A DNA stretch of 64,000 bases from assembly GCA_020631735.1 (NCBI GenBank), contig CM036231.1, forward strand, positions 4,181,831-4,245,830, in the 5' to 3' direction. Source of the DNA: Saccharum officinarum. Lineage: Eukaryota; Streptophyta; Magnoliopsida; Poales; Poaceae. Shown piece by piece: positions 31,567-42,143 of this stretch. The notes below the pieces were generated by a model that made no database searches, was not told the origin of the DNA, and saw only the letters and a program-made list of their open reading frames with translations. The stretch's first letter is position 1. Each line of letters begins with the position of its first letter. A program made the translations under genes and the position numbers.

Positions 31567-33720
31567 TGTAGGGTCGAGATGACAGACTAGAGGGGGGCGA
31601 ATAGTCCTTTCTAAAACTTAATCGTGCTGGCTAACCAAAACAAATGTAAAATTAAAACTATCAGTCTAGCCAAGACTACACCCCTCTATCTAAGTTCTCT
31701 AGCACCTTGTAAAGATACTAATTAAGCAACTGAGATGCTGCGCTAGTTAGAGCTCACCTAAACAATTCTAGTTAGCAAGGTCATGCAAACCTGTGCAACT
31801 AGTACTCAAGCAACCGAAGGAGCTCCTACACAACTAGTAAGCAAAATCACAAAGCTCCTAAGCTCACTAGCAATGCTCAATAACAAGGCTACATAAGCCA
31901 AATTAGAGAGCGCAAATGACTTAGCTACACAAACTAAGCAATATAACTAACAAGGTTACTAAAACCAAATTAGTCACGTAAGGGAGCTACTTCTATGCTA
32001 CACAAGTAAGAAGGTAACTAGCAAGCTATACAAGCACAACTAGTTACTAGAGCAACTACACAAGCATAATGCATATAAAAGTAATTACAAGCTTGTGTAA
32101 CGGGAATACAAACCAATGGGAAGACAAGGATGACACAACTCACTTGGTGGTTTGATGGCTAATTGGCATCACCCGCCAAGCCCGCATGCTGGGCACCGCA
32201 AGAACCTACCCACAAGTGAGGGTAGCTCAATGACACGCTTTACTAGGTTGCTCTTCGTAGCTTCCGCGGGGCGAGCGCCCTCACAAAGCTCTTCTTCGGA
32301 GCACCGCACAAGCTTCTTGCAGGCTTTGTTGGAGATCACACCACTAAGCCATCTAGAAGGTGGCAACCTCCAAGAGTAACAAGAACCACCAGCTTGTAAC
32401 TCGATCACCTAGTGCCACTCGATGCAACCTCACGATGCAATGCATTAGAATCACACTCACTCGCAATCGGATCGCACTCTAGCAAGCACAAGTGATTTAA
32501 AGGGCATCCAAGCACACCTACACAAGCCACCAAGGCTTAAGGGTGCTCAGCAACCAGCCCAAGCCCGAGCTCCACCTCTATTTATAGCCCCCAAACCAAA
32601 TAGAGTCGTTGGAGCAAAGCTACTGATTTCTGTGAGGGCACCAGACACGGCAGTGCCCCTCCCAATGGTCGAATTCCAACGACTACTTCACTTAGCCGTT
32701 GGGGTGCTGGTCACCGGACAGCTAGGGGCGGTGCACCGCCATAGGGGTGGTGGTGATCACCCAGGCCACTTCCCTAAGATCCCCAGCCTTTGGAATTTTT
32801 GGGCGGTGCACCGCCGTGACCAGGGCGGTGAACCCCTCGCTCAACCACCGAAACAGCCAGCCTCGGGTAAAATATGGTGGTGCCACCGGACTGGGCAGGG
32901 CGGTGCACCGCCCCTGGCACGGCGGTGCACACCGGTGGCGGGCGGTGACCAAGTCACCTATGCCCGCGTGAGACAGCCCTCTAGCTGGTCACCGGACACA
33001 AGGAGGCGGTGCCACCGCCAAGGCAGGGCGGTGCCACCCCCTACACTGCTGTTCTTGGCAACGACCAAATGGTCACTGCCACCGAGGTGATGGTGCACTG
33101 GACAGGTAGGGGCGGTGCCCCCAGGGTAGCCCCTTGAGCTTGGTTTCGCCTCCTATTCTTCACCTTTGCCAACACCTTTGCAAATGTGCTAACACCACTA
33201 AGTGTTCACCAACTTATGTACGTGTGTTAGCATTTTCACAATCATATTCTAGAGGATTAGTCACTCAATTCACCGCGTCAGTCGATCCTAACACGCATGC
33301 AAAGCTAGATCACTCAAGTGGCACTAGATGACCGATATGCAAACAAGTTTGTCCCTCTTAATAGTACGGTCATCTATCCTAAACCCGGTCATAAACTTCT
33401 CTACGCACCTATGACCGGTGAAATGAAATGCCCTATAGGTTATACCTTTGCCTTGCGCATTCCATTCCATCTCCTTCAATGTTGATGCAACACATGCACC
33501 AACCAATCACAAATGATATGATCTACTTCATATAATCACATGACCGTATTGGTTCATCGATTTTGACTCCACTTGCTCTTCACCGTTGCTTCAGTCCATC
33601 GGCGCTAAGTCATCACTCAACTTGCCCTTCACACTTATAACCGGTCCGTCGAGCCAAGTCTTGTCTTGATCTTCTCCACCTTAATCACATGACTCAACGT
33701 CATATTTCATGTACAATGAG
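31567..33720 (-). mobile_element. Copia-type LTR fragment in reverse orientation
   Basis: On the minus strand it ends cccccctctagtctgtcatc...ccctaca, the typical 3' end of SIRE/Maximus-like LTRs, and has a TATA box (tataaatag) at 32586-32578. No coding sequence or primer site follows on the minus strand, so this is a solo or truncated LTR. Several GGCGGTGCACCGCC palindromes lie at 32727-33120. The right border is uncertain: LTR-like sequence seems to run to about 33720. No clear target duplication was found. Confidence 0.55.
32727..32930. repeat. Palindromic ggcggtgcaccgcc motifs
   Basis: Perfect 14-bp palindromes at 32727-32740, 32802-32815 and 32899-32912, a truncated one at 32921-32930, and many ggcggtg(c)cacc variants up to 33120. 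They could fold into hairpins or bind a dimeric protein. Similar motifs occur in the copia LTRs (7436, 34978). Confidence 0.8.
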
Positions 33721-34170
33721 CTCTCAAGTCATTGTGCGCATTCGGCACGGTCACCGCGGTCTTGCTAGTGCGCGTGCGAGCGATCACGGGCGGAGCTCTA
33801 GTACCCCGAACGGCGGCGGCAGCGAGGACGCCAAGGGGTCGATGGATTTTTTGGCCGCGCGTCAGCTGTCGATGTGCGGGCGAAACGCTCGCCCCCGGGC
33901 CATAGCATACGCATTGACAAGCTCTCCACAACCTGCACAGACGAGCTCGAAGCTCCAGGAGACTGCGGTGAGGGCCGGTGATCTACATTCACGTTTGTTG
34001 CTAGCCGTGCTTGTGCCATTATAAGAGGATGAGTCGCGCTCGGCCCGGCGTCGTGCGTCCACAAAGCCCCAAAGGCAACCAAACCACCCTCAGCACAACG
34101 TCATTGCTGGGAACATTGAATCCTGAGGCCGGCGACGAGGTGAGGGAGGCTGATGCTGGAGCCCGGAGCA
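33721..34170. other. Unassigned GC-rich stretch
   Basis: Roughly 450 bp between the reverse LTR fragment and a MITE. It contains an ORF on each strand, but none with recognisable domains. It may be part of the copia 3' region or older host DNA. Nothing further can be supported. Confidence 0.4.
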
Positions 34171-34518
34171 GGGTTTTTTTTTATCGGCCGAAAGTTGCCT
34201 ATATTTCCGAAATTTCCTTTCTATCTCTGGGGTCCGATAAAATTTGAAATTAGCTAAATTTTTCCCTTCTTTTCTGTTTCTACACAGACAATCTAAAATC
34301 AGTCACGCGACGGTCCGACACTTATAATGATTTATTCTTGTTTTGATTTGTGAACAAGTGATGTTTAATATCTTAGGAATAGTTTCAAGTCAAATTCTAT
34401 AATTTTTTTTAAAAAAAATTAATTTTTTTAAATTTGGTCCGATATTTCCGATATAACTTGCTTATCCTCTTTATCCATAACGTCCGATAAATTTTAATTT
34501 CCGATAATGAAAACCTTG
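34171..34518. mobile_element. Mutator-like MITE with 10-bp target duplication
   Basis: 348 bp flanked by gcccggagca at 34161-34170 and 34519-34528. The ends are roughly inverted (gggttttttttttatcgg-like against ccgataatgaaaacc). The interior is AT-rich with repeated tccgata motifs. A duplication of 9-10 bp points to the Mutator superfamily. No coding capacity. Confidence 0.7.
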
Positions 34519-34528
34519 GCCCGGAGCA

Positions 34529-34701
34529 CCGTGGCGAGGAGTGTGACAGACGGCATCGGGCTCATCAGCGATGCGGGAGACAATGGCGGAGGGGAAAGAT
34601 TGATGACGAGTGCGATGTTTGGGCTGAGATGGGCCACTAGAACGACCTGCTAGATGAGTTTAGTTGGGGTCACCGTTAGATCTCTAGCAGTCAGGGACCG
34701 G
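34529..34701. other. Unassigned stretch before copia 3' LTR
   Basis: Continuation of the sequence interrupted by the MITE. No gene, and no obvious purine tract directly before the LTR, which weakens but does not exclude the 3'-LTR reading. Confidence 0.35.
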
Positions 34702-35445
34702 TGTTGAGCACCCTCGCTCCCTCTCTCTTTTTGTTGGTCACGCGTAGGAGACTGAGCAACAGGAGCCGAGCGCTCACCCAGCCGCGATGATCGTTGCGAG
34801 CAATAGTCCGGTCACTCTCTCTTCGGTCTTCTCCTTCCCTCGCGATCTGATTGGTGCTCGGCGAGCAGACCCGCCTCCCAGGATCGGCTTCGACTTTTTC
34901 TTCTTGACCGGTCACCGTCTCTCTCGTTTTCTGCATCGAGTTGGCACCGGTAGCGGCCGTGTACACCGCCAGGTACCGAGCGGTGCACCGCCCAAGTGTG
35001 TCCGGTGCCTGGTGCAGTTGCTGAGTTCGCTCCCTCTCTCTCTCTGTAATTTGCCTGTTGATTTTTTGGGTCTGGGAGCCTGAAATTTCCGGTCGGTTTT
35101 CTTGATTTGCCCGTACCTTTCGCGTTTTTTTTGCGTTGTTCTTCCATCGATCCAAGGAACCCATTTAGCGGCTTGGGAATCTCAGATTCAGGAACTCACT
35201 TCTTCTCAACAGGAGCTGAGTAGCCTATTTTCTGTTCCTCGATTCGGTGCGAGTGCTTCGTGGCCCGTTCGCTTTGTGGTGTCGCTGTGTTTCTAGGGGA
35301 CATCCACCCATTCACTTGGGTCGTGGACGTCACGATGGCTGCTTTGCGTGTTTGGCTGTGATTTGGGGACAGCGGCCGAAAATATTTCGAGAAAAAATTT
35401 TCGGCTTCCATTCACCCCCTCTGGTCGCCGTTTTTCGGTTCTTCA
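34702..35445 (+). repeat. Probable 3' LTR of host copia element
   Basis: 744 bp, tgttgagcacc to cggttcttca, matching 7161-7937. It ends 4 bp before a host exon. A solo LTR of the same family is the alternative: the five bases after it (gcagg) differ from the five before it (accgg), so a solo LTR with intact duplication is not supported. Confidence 0.7.
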
Positions 35446-37284
35446 GCAGGCGACGATCTCTCATATGCAGGAGGAGATCTCGAAGGCCGGCACTGCTCTG
35501 GACGCGCTCAAAGGTAGAGTTCTGCATTTCGCAGCAAATTTGGGCTCTTTGTTGCTTTAGTATTAATTAACGTCTGTTCATTCTGGTGTACGGTTTGGAT
35601 CGGAATAGATGTGTTGTTGGTGCTTCATGAATTTGCTCTAAAAGAGCAAGGGAGACAGTGAGAGGTGAGTAATATGTACTCTATATCTAATGCCTTGTTG
35701 CTCTGCAAAATGTCCCATATGTGTTGTTCTGCACTATAATTTTGTTGCTCGCTGCTGATCATGCTTATACTTTCCCCCACTGTTGCAGAGAGGAGTTCAT
35801 TAGCAAGATGTATGAAATGAACGCAAAGATAAGGTATGGAATGTTGTGTTTTGTCTGTGATGATTTCTTTTGCTGCTTGATGCAATCATAAAACAAATTA
35901 TAACTGATGTTGCATCTCTTTTTTTTGGCTTTGCCTATAGTGGTGCTGGCAGTAATTACCTCTGTATAATAGGGATATTGTGTATTGTTTGGATATTCTC
36001 AAAGTACTTGAGAATGTGAGGTACAAGGGAGCATAGTGGTGACATTTTTTACTTGGAACATGTATCAGGGGTGACCGCATGAGTCATGACATTGCACTAA
36101 GGGCGCAATTTAAGATTCTTATTACATTCTACCTTACTGTTTTAATTTCCATCAATTTGGCATTTGCTTGCTGGCTAAAACTTGTTTTGTAAGTTTGAAT
36201 TTTGTTACTATCATGTTAATTATCGGAAGGTAGTACTATCTTTTTCATTATCTAGAGAAACAATATTCCCTTCTGCAGGCAATTTCAACATAAGGTCTCT
36301 CTGGAATTAGCAGAGTACAATCATAGTGAGCTACTGTCTACAGAAGGTAAGTAGTGAAAATCAGAATGCAACATACCACTTTTCTGTTCCTGAATCATGC
36401 AAGGGGTTCCATTGAATTTGTGTTGTTCTAGTCATTTATTGTTTATTGCTTCTTCATAGCTTTTATTTCCTTTTACAGAATATAAATTATTGATGATTGG
36501 AACTCTAAGAATTGCACGCTGCACTCTGCTTGAATTCCCCCCATAAGTTTGCAATATTAAATTATGTCAAATTGTTGAATCTGATTCTGTACGTTATGTT
36601 TTAGAGTTTTTGTGCACTGCAAGGTGACAGCTGATAATTGCTCATTTATTACTGTAAGCAAAACATGTGATTATTTAATAGCAGAGAGGAACTTCAAGAT
36701 AACCCAATTTGGTGTTGGCTTTGTACTTATGGATCTAATTCATGTTGTCAAATTTGTAAAACTGTTTGTCTGTCGATTTCTCATCTTGTTTCTGAAGTAT
36801 GTCTTTCATAGTCTAAACATACTTTGCCCTTATTGATGTTACGATATGAGTGATGCTGCTCGTTTCCTTCTCTTTGACAGCAATTTGTGCACTTCATTCC
36901 CTTACACTATCTGAGATGTCCCCTTTGTAGGTCAACATGTCAGAGACGAGAGTAAAACTGTGGGCTCAGAAGGCAGTTTGAAAGATTTGGCAGATAAGGT
37001 GAGCAACATTGAAGCTGAGGTGCAGCTCTTGGAAGAAGAGTATAAAAAAGATCTGCTTGATCATGATAAGGTGTGCTCTTCCCAAAGCATTGCATTATAT
37101 TTATCTGCACAATATTAACTGATTAAGCAGAGATCTTCCAACATTCATTTTTCTGTTCATAGGACCATGCTGATGAAAATATGTGGCTGTGAATTACGTG
37201 ATATTTGAATGACAGCTGACATGCTTTGTATTTACTAAATTTAGACAGTACATGTGAACCATTAAACTGCCAAATGCATATTAA

Positions 37285-37626
37285 GGCTGCATTTAGTTCG
37301 CGAAAAGAAAATTTTTGGGTGTCACATCGGATGTGTCGGAAGGATGTCGGGAAGAGTTTTCGAATACTAATAAAAAAATAAATTACAGAACCCGTCAGGA
37401 AACTGCGAGACGAATCTAATGATACTAATTAATCCGTCATTAGCACATGCTGGTTACTGTAGCACTTAAGGCTTTTATGGACTAATTAGGCTTAAAAGAT
37501 TCGTCTCACGATTTTCCCGAGAACTGTGCAATTAGTTTTTTTCGTCAACGTTTAGTACTTCATGCATGTGTCCAAACATTCGATGTGATGGGTGGAGACA
37601 AAAATTTTTGAGAACTAAACTAGGCC
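37285..37626. mobile_element. Tourist-like MITE in intron of copy A
   Basis: 342 bp with inverted ends ggctgcatttagttc and gaactaaactaggcc and a TAA duplication (37282-37284, 37627-37629). Copy B lacks it near 56036, which serves as the empty site. Confidence 0.85.
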
Positions 37627-38092
37627 TAAGCTGTTGTGGTTCATGAATCAGGAAAGTCAAAAGTGAGAAACATGATGGCGACAAGTTGGCATTTGACAGT
37701 ATATAATGCTTGTTAGTGTCTGGTTAATGCATCTGATTATCTGAGGACAAATTAGAACTGTCGAGCTTTACATGTGTTTGCCAAAGGATGCTCTACAAAC
37801 ACTATTAGGCGACACAGTGTCGAGGGTCATGGCTGACTTGCAGGCAGGGGATGTGTGTTGTTTGAACTGCAGTGTCATCTATTTTTATTTTTTATCCATA
37901 TGAACTGTCAGTTCTCTCCCTTGTTAGTTGGGGAACGTTCGGTGATCCTGGACATTGTCCTGCCAGTTTAACAAAACCAATGATTTTGGCGTTTTGTTTG
38001 CAGGTCCGTCAGGAGCTCGCCGATGTCCAAGCAAAAAGAGCTCTTATGGAGGCTGTTACGGGAGAGACAAAGCAGCTGCAGGAGCTCGGCGA

Positions 38093-38187
38093 ATATCCTG
38101 AAATCTATGTACGGAGCCATCTGTTTCTATGCATATCTGTTCACAGTTCCCCATGCTTCCGGCGAAGCTTTCTTTAACCTGGAACAC
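38093..38187 (+). other. U12-type AT-AC intron, copy A
   Basis: A 95-bp intron starting atatcctg, with the branch-site-like ttctttaac ending 9-10 bases before the terminal ac. Removing it joins GA to G for an in-frame glutamate codon. No GT-AG choice keeps the frame. Confidence 0.75.
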
Positions 38188-38431
38188 GCGGGCAGCTGAA
38201 CTGGAGAAGGTGCACGCTTCACTTGCAGAGGAGCTGCAGCGTCGGTACGCATGCCCCGGCTGCGGAGTCAACAACATGCCTGGGCTGGAGGAGGCCGCGA
38301 ACTAGAGGAAGCGTCAGATGATGTGCCGTGCATACACAACTGTCAGATGGGTGACGTGGGGCTGTGGCTACCGGATTCTTGAACTTGTCGACGAGGGATT
38401 TTGATTATACTCCTAGTCAGTTGAAGCCTTA

Positions 38432-38657
38432 GGCCATGTTTAGTTTCTAAAAATTTTAAAGATTTCCCGTTACATCGAATGTTTGGACATGTATATAGAG
38501 CATTAAATGTAGACGAAAAAAAACTAATTACACAATTTGTTAGAAAGACATGAGACGAATCTTTTGAGTCTAATTAGTTCATGATTAGATACTAATTGAC
38601 AAATACAAACGAAAGGTAGCGAAAGCCAAAAAAAAAAAATTCACGAACTACACACCC
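38432..38657. mobile_element. Tourist-like MITE, family 2
   Basis: 226 bp, starting ggccatgtttagtttc and ending gaactacacaccc, with TTA on both sides. The internal gagcattaaatgtagacg and gagacgaatcttttgagtc blocks are shared by the family members nearby. Absent from copy B. Confidence 0.75.
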
Positions 38658-38760
38658 TTAGCCTTAGACGAGCTTGTCATACACATTGGCGAGCTGTGAG
38701 TTCCCGTCTGGAGAAGTTGAGGACTGTCTGGCCCTGTCTGAACCTATGTACTCCTATTTA

Positions 38761-38999
38761 GGTCATGTTTAGTTCCCAAAAACACCTAAAAATTTTTGCA
38801 CAGTACCGTCACATCGAATTTTTGGACGCATACATGGAGCATTAAATGTAGGTAAAAAATAACTAATTATACATTTTATCTGTAAATGTCGAGACAAATT
38901 GTTTGAGCCTAGTTAGTCTATGGTTGGACAAATTTAGCAAAATAACAACAACAGTGCTACAGAATTTTTTCCTAAAATTTTTTTGATCTAAACGAGGCC
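38761..38999. mobile_element. Tourist-like MITE, family 2
   Basis: About 239 bp, ggtcatgtttagttcc to ctaaacgaggcc, with the same internal blocks (gagcattaaatgtaggt, gttagtctatggttgga). The flanking duplication is not exact. Confidence 0.75.
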
Positions 39000-39340
39000 G
39001 TATTAAACCTTTAGATTCTGGGACATACTCCCGGCGGCTACTGTGCAGCACTTTTTACTGTTCACGACCCGTTATGCACAGCACCTGACCTGTTACGCAC
39101 AGTATCAACCCGTTAATATGAACAGTGCAGACCCGTTACCTGCCATTATGTACAGTACCAACCCGTTATGTACTGTAGCACTTTGTCCTTTCTGATTTTT
39201 CGATTTTTGATTTCCTCTTTTTTTTCTCTCTCTTTTGTCCTTTTCTGATTTTTTTGCTTTTTGATTTCTTATTTTTTTTTTTCTTTTTTGCTTTTCGATT
39301 TTTCCCAAATACACGTGGCAATGCTCGTGGGCCCCGCTAG
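39000..39340. other. Extra sequence in block A, simple and repeated
   Basis: Contains four copies of an acccgttatg/acagta motif (39064-39175) and two tttttcgattttt-rich direct repeats of about 60 bp (39190-39310). Absent from block B, so it is an insertion of unknown type. No coding potential. Confidence 0.5.
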
Positions 39341-39494
39341 TATTACCCATTCCTATACTCTACCTTCGTCTGGTTGGCATCTTTATGTGTTTGCCTTGTG
39401 TTCCTTTGGTCGTTCCATGACAGAACCACAACTATGGGCCAACTCTTCTCGTCTCTGCAATAGCAAGCTGCCAAGCTCTTCCTCCCTCTACTCA

Positions 39495-39834
39495 GGTTAT
39501 GTTTAGTTTCCAAAAAAATTTACCTTCTACAGTACTCTTTGGACACATGCATGGAGTACTAAATGTAGATGAAAAAAAAACTAATTGTACAGTTCTTGGA
39601 GAAATTGCGAGACGAATCTTTTAAGCCTAATTAGTTTATGAAAAGCCTTAAGTGCTACAGTAACCCATATGTGCTAATGACAGATTAATTAATATTATTA
39701 GATTCGTCTTGTAGTTTCTTAACGGGTTCTGTAATTTGTTTTTTATTAGTATCCACAAATCTCTCCCGACATCCTTCCGATACATCTGATATGATACAAA
39801 AAAAAAATTTTCTTCTCCCCCAACTAAACACCCT
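39495..39834. mobile_element. Tourist-like MITE, longer subtype
   Basis: About 340 bp, ggttatgtttagtttcc to caactaaacaccc. The interior resembles the MITE at 37285 in reverse order (gttctgtaatttgtttt, cccgacatccttccgat). Absent from block B. Confidence 0.7.
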
Positions 39835-40300
39835 CTCAATGTCTCGATGCAAACCGGTGGCACCTTCTCCCCCTCTCCACTCTGACTCTACGTGGACTGC
39901 TGGATGTCCATTCCCCCTCCTCAATTCACGCCACCTATGCAGTTACAGTCTACGTCAGGAGCGATGATCCATTGCAAGATTCGTCATGACTGATGTCGAG
40001 CCCTTACGGATGGCATGGTGAGACCGGCGGGCAGGTTGGCGGGTCCATCTCCATCAGCAGTCAGCACTGCCTTGCTCAGTTGCTCTGTGTTTTTTCTTTT
40101 GTTTGTTTGTTTTTTCCAAACCAGTTTTTCCCAAACAACAATCAGGATGTTCAACTAGTTGCAAAAGACCACGATCTGGGTATCTCAGGCAGAGTGGCAG
40201 ACCAAGGAGGATAATTATTACACTATCCTTGCATTGTTCTTCTTAATTGACAAGGCTGAGCTGCCAAAGAGCAAACTACAAGGGATTACAAGTGCTTTAA

Positions 40301-40595
40301 GGTCAGTCTCAGTGGGAGTTTCACGTGAGTTTCATTTGTATTAAATAGGTTGCCATATAGATACTTTTGATGACATGGCAGTGTATTTAAAAAGAGAGAG
40401 AAGAAATGAATTTCATCTAGATGAAACTCTCTTGACACGATTACCAACTCTCTATGAGTCCTGAAATTAAATGCCTATAAAACCATAGAATGAAACTCTC
40501 TATTGAGAGTGAGTGTTTCAACCAAGTTTCATTTTATTTCAAATGACATGGCAATCTTGGAAACAACGTAACGAAACTTCTCATTGAGACTGGCC
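40301..40595. mobile_element. Tourist-like MITE, family 3
   Basis: 295 bp with inverted ends ggtcagtctcagtggga and tctcattgagactggcc and TAA duplication (40298-40300, 40596-40598). The empty site in block B reads gtgcttaaaatttc near 60619. Confidence 0.85.
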
Positions 40596-40664
40596 TAATA
40601 AAATTTCATTTGTAAAGTTGCCAAACAGTGACTGCTCAGTACTTCACTTCAGACTTCATAGTAA

Positions 40665-40886
40665 GGCCCTGTTTAGTTCCTTCAAACTTCCAAAAAGTTT
40701 ACAAGATTTTCCGTCACATCGAATCTTTGAACGTATGCATGGAGCATTAAATATAGGTAAAAAAATAACTAATCACAAGACGAATCTTTCAAACCTAATT
40801 AGCCCATGATTGAACACTAATTATCAAATACAAATAAAAGTGTTACTATGTTTCTAAAAACTTTACAGGTGCAACTAAACACAGCC
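40665..40886. mobile_element. Tourist-like MITE, family 2
   Basis: 222 bp, ggccctgtttagttcc to caactaaacacagcc, with TAA duplication at 40662-40664 and 40887-40889. The internal family blocks are conserved. Confidence 0.85.
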
Positions 40887-40889
40887 TAA

Positions 40890-41906
40890 GTAGTATTTGG
40901 CGTTCTGGAATGGGGCAACTTAAGGTGTTTCGGGCTTCGATGATTGGCCGACCAATGGTACTGTACGTGCGAGCTCCAAGAGCACTCTGTTTCCGTTATC
41001 TCATGCATAGTATGCGGCATGCCAACTTTGTTGAAGGAGTCCCTCGAAAAACAAAACCGTAATGGCAAAAGATTCGCGCGGCACCTTGTGAATAGTCATG
41101 CAAAGGTGAGAAGGCCGTTGCAGGAATTATCGTACTAACGCTAATCTACATGCCCGATGTCGCGATTATAACCCGATAGCCTGTTCGTTTCGCTGGTTTA
41201 TTGTGCTGAAAGCACTGTTCGCTGGTTTGTTGTGAGAGAAAAACACTGCTGGATGGCTGCTGATTCTGCTGATAAGTCCAAACGAACAAGGCGCGAGACA
41301 AGAGCAGGAATGCAGAACCATCGTACTGTAGGGAGGAAATGATAGCGAAGAAATTAGGGATTTTTAACTTTTTGCCATCCTTACGGATGGCACTCCTTGT
41401 TTGCCAGCTTTGTACGCGCTCTACATAATTGCCATCGCAAACAGTAAACCTCATACGCTTTTGCCACTTTCACTGATGTTGGCATACCAGTGTGGCAACA
41501 AGTGTGGGAGCCTTAACTTGGTATGAAAAAAGACCTATTTACCCCTGTTGTTTCTCTCTCTCCACTTACTAACGCCTAGGCTCCTTGTGTTAGTTCCTTC
41601 TTCAACCTCCGGTCATCTGCATACATCACCACGCAGCGAGGGGACGGGAGGAGCTCGTGCGGGCCGCGTCCTGGGCGTGCAGCGGCTTGGGCGCATCCGA
41701 ACAGATTCTAGCAAAATTAAAAGGAGCACCGTACCAGCAGCGCCTCCAAGTTGAACGGCATTACGGCAATGTGTCATCCAATCCCATCGTCCATCGACCG
41801 GTGCAGTTGACCAAACGCGCGATGACGAGTGACGTGAAGTGACCAAGGAACAAGAAGCTGTTGAAAACTAACGTCACATCGGCTGGCCCGGCCACGACGG
41901 ATCGAA
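40890..41906. other. Intergenic; one small MITE-like element
   Basis: No gene is supported. A 113-bp element at 41180-41292 has inverted ends gcctgttcgttt and aaacgaacaaggc and the internal agagaaaaacactgct motif, which recurs at 45527-45544 and, diverged, near 51770. No clear target duplication. Confidence 0.5.
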
Positions 41907-42140
41907 GGCTGTGTCCTTAAAAAAAGCATTATGCAAAAAAAAAATCTCTGCTACATAAACTTACGATACATGTATGAAGAATTAAATATAGATAAAAAAT
42001 AACTAATTTTACAGTTAGGTGCAAAACCGTGAGACGAATCTTTCGAACCAAAGTAGTCCGTGATTGAACACTATTTACCAAATAAAATACAAAACGTGCT
42101 ACAGTACACTTTTCGGTAATTCAGGGTACTAAACACAGCC
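41907..42140. mobile_element. MITE related to Tourist-like family 2
   Basis: 234 bp, ggctgtgtcctt to actaaacacagcc, with gaa on both sides (41904-41906, 42141-42143). The internal gagacgaatctttcgaacc block is shared with the family. Confidence 0.7.
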
Positions 42141-42143
42141 GAA

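Larger units (their letters stand above)
7161..35445 (+). mobile_element. Host Ty1/copia element split by nested insertions
   Basis: One copia element can be followed in pieces: 5' LTR 7161-7937, primer site and gag start to 8127, gag 18430-20180, gag end to RNase H 27254-31190, and a matching LTR at 34702-35445. Each junction with the nested gypsy elements shows a 5-bp direct repeat (gttgt, caaag) and the copia frame resumes on the other side, which proves the nesting. The link from the coding part to the 34702 LTR crosses a reverse LTR fragment and about 1 kb of unassigned DNA, so that last step is inferred. The initiator-Met primer site and long gag suggest a SIRE/Maximus-like lineage, tentatively. 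Confidence 0.75.
35450..38305 (+). pseudogene. Coiled-coil CPGCG gene, copy A (5' exons missing)
   Basis: This is a paralogue of the gene at 53749-56675, lacking exons 1 and 2. Exons inferred by alignment are 35450-35513, 35791-35833, 36279-36346, 36931-37070, 38004-38092 and 38188-38305 (TAG at 38303). Joined, these keep one open frame of 173 codons with no stop, ending in RYACPGCG. Introns have normal GT-AG ends except the last, which fits an AT-AC U12 intron. A retrotransposon LTR ends at 35445 and leaves only gcag before exon 3. A 342-bp MITE sits in the intron before exon 7. With no start region it is scored as a pseudogene, but the disruption looks recent or the frame is still constrained. 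Confidence 0.8.
38306..40640. repeat. Downstream part of segmental duplication, block A
   Basis: Collinear with 56676-57290 plus 60364-60655 around block B: shared stretches include the region after the gene stop, attacccattcctat (39342), catgactgatgtcgagccc (39987), the accagtttttccca site (40121) and aaaatttcatttgtaaagtt (40599). MITEs interrupt it. No gene is supported beyond the copy A stop. Confidence 0.8.

Noticed and set aside
31567..33350. Precise borders with an acaagttt target duplication for the reverse LTR
   Set aside because: acaagtttgt occurs at both 31560 and 33340, but the LTR ends would not be TG/CA, and LTR-like sequence appears to continue to about 33720.
34702..35445. Solo LTR reading of the LTR next to copy A
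   Set aside because: No matching 5-bp duplication (accgg against gcagg), and the rest of the same copia element lies upstream in the same orientation. Kept as an alternative, not as the call.
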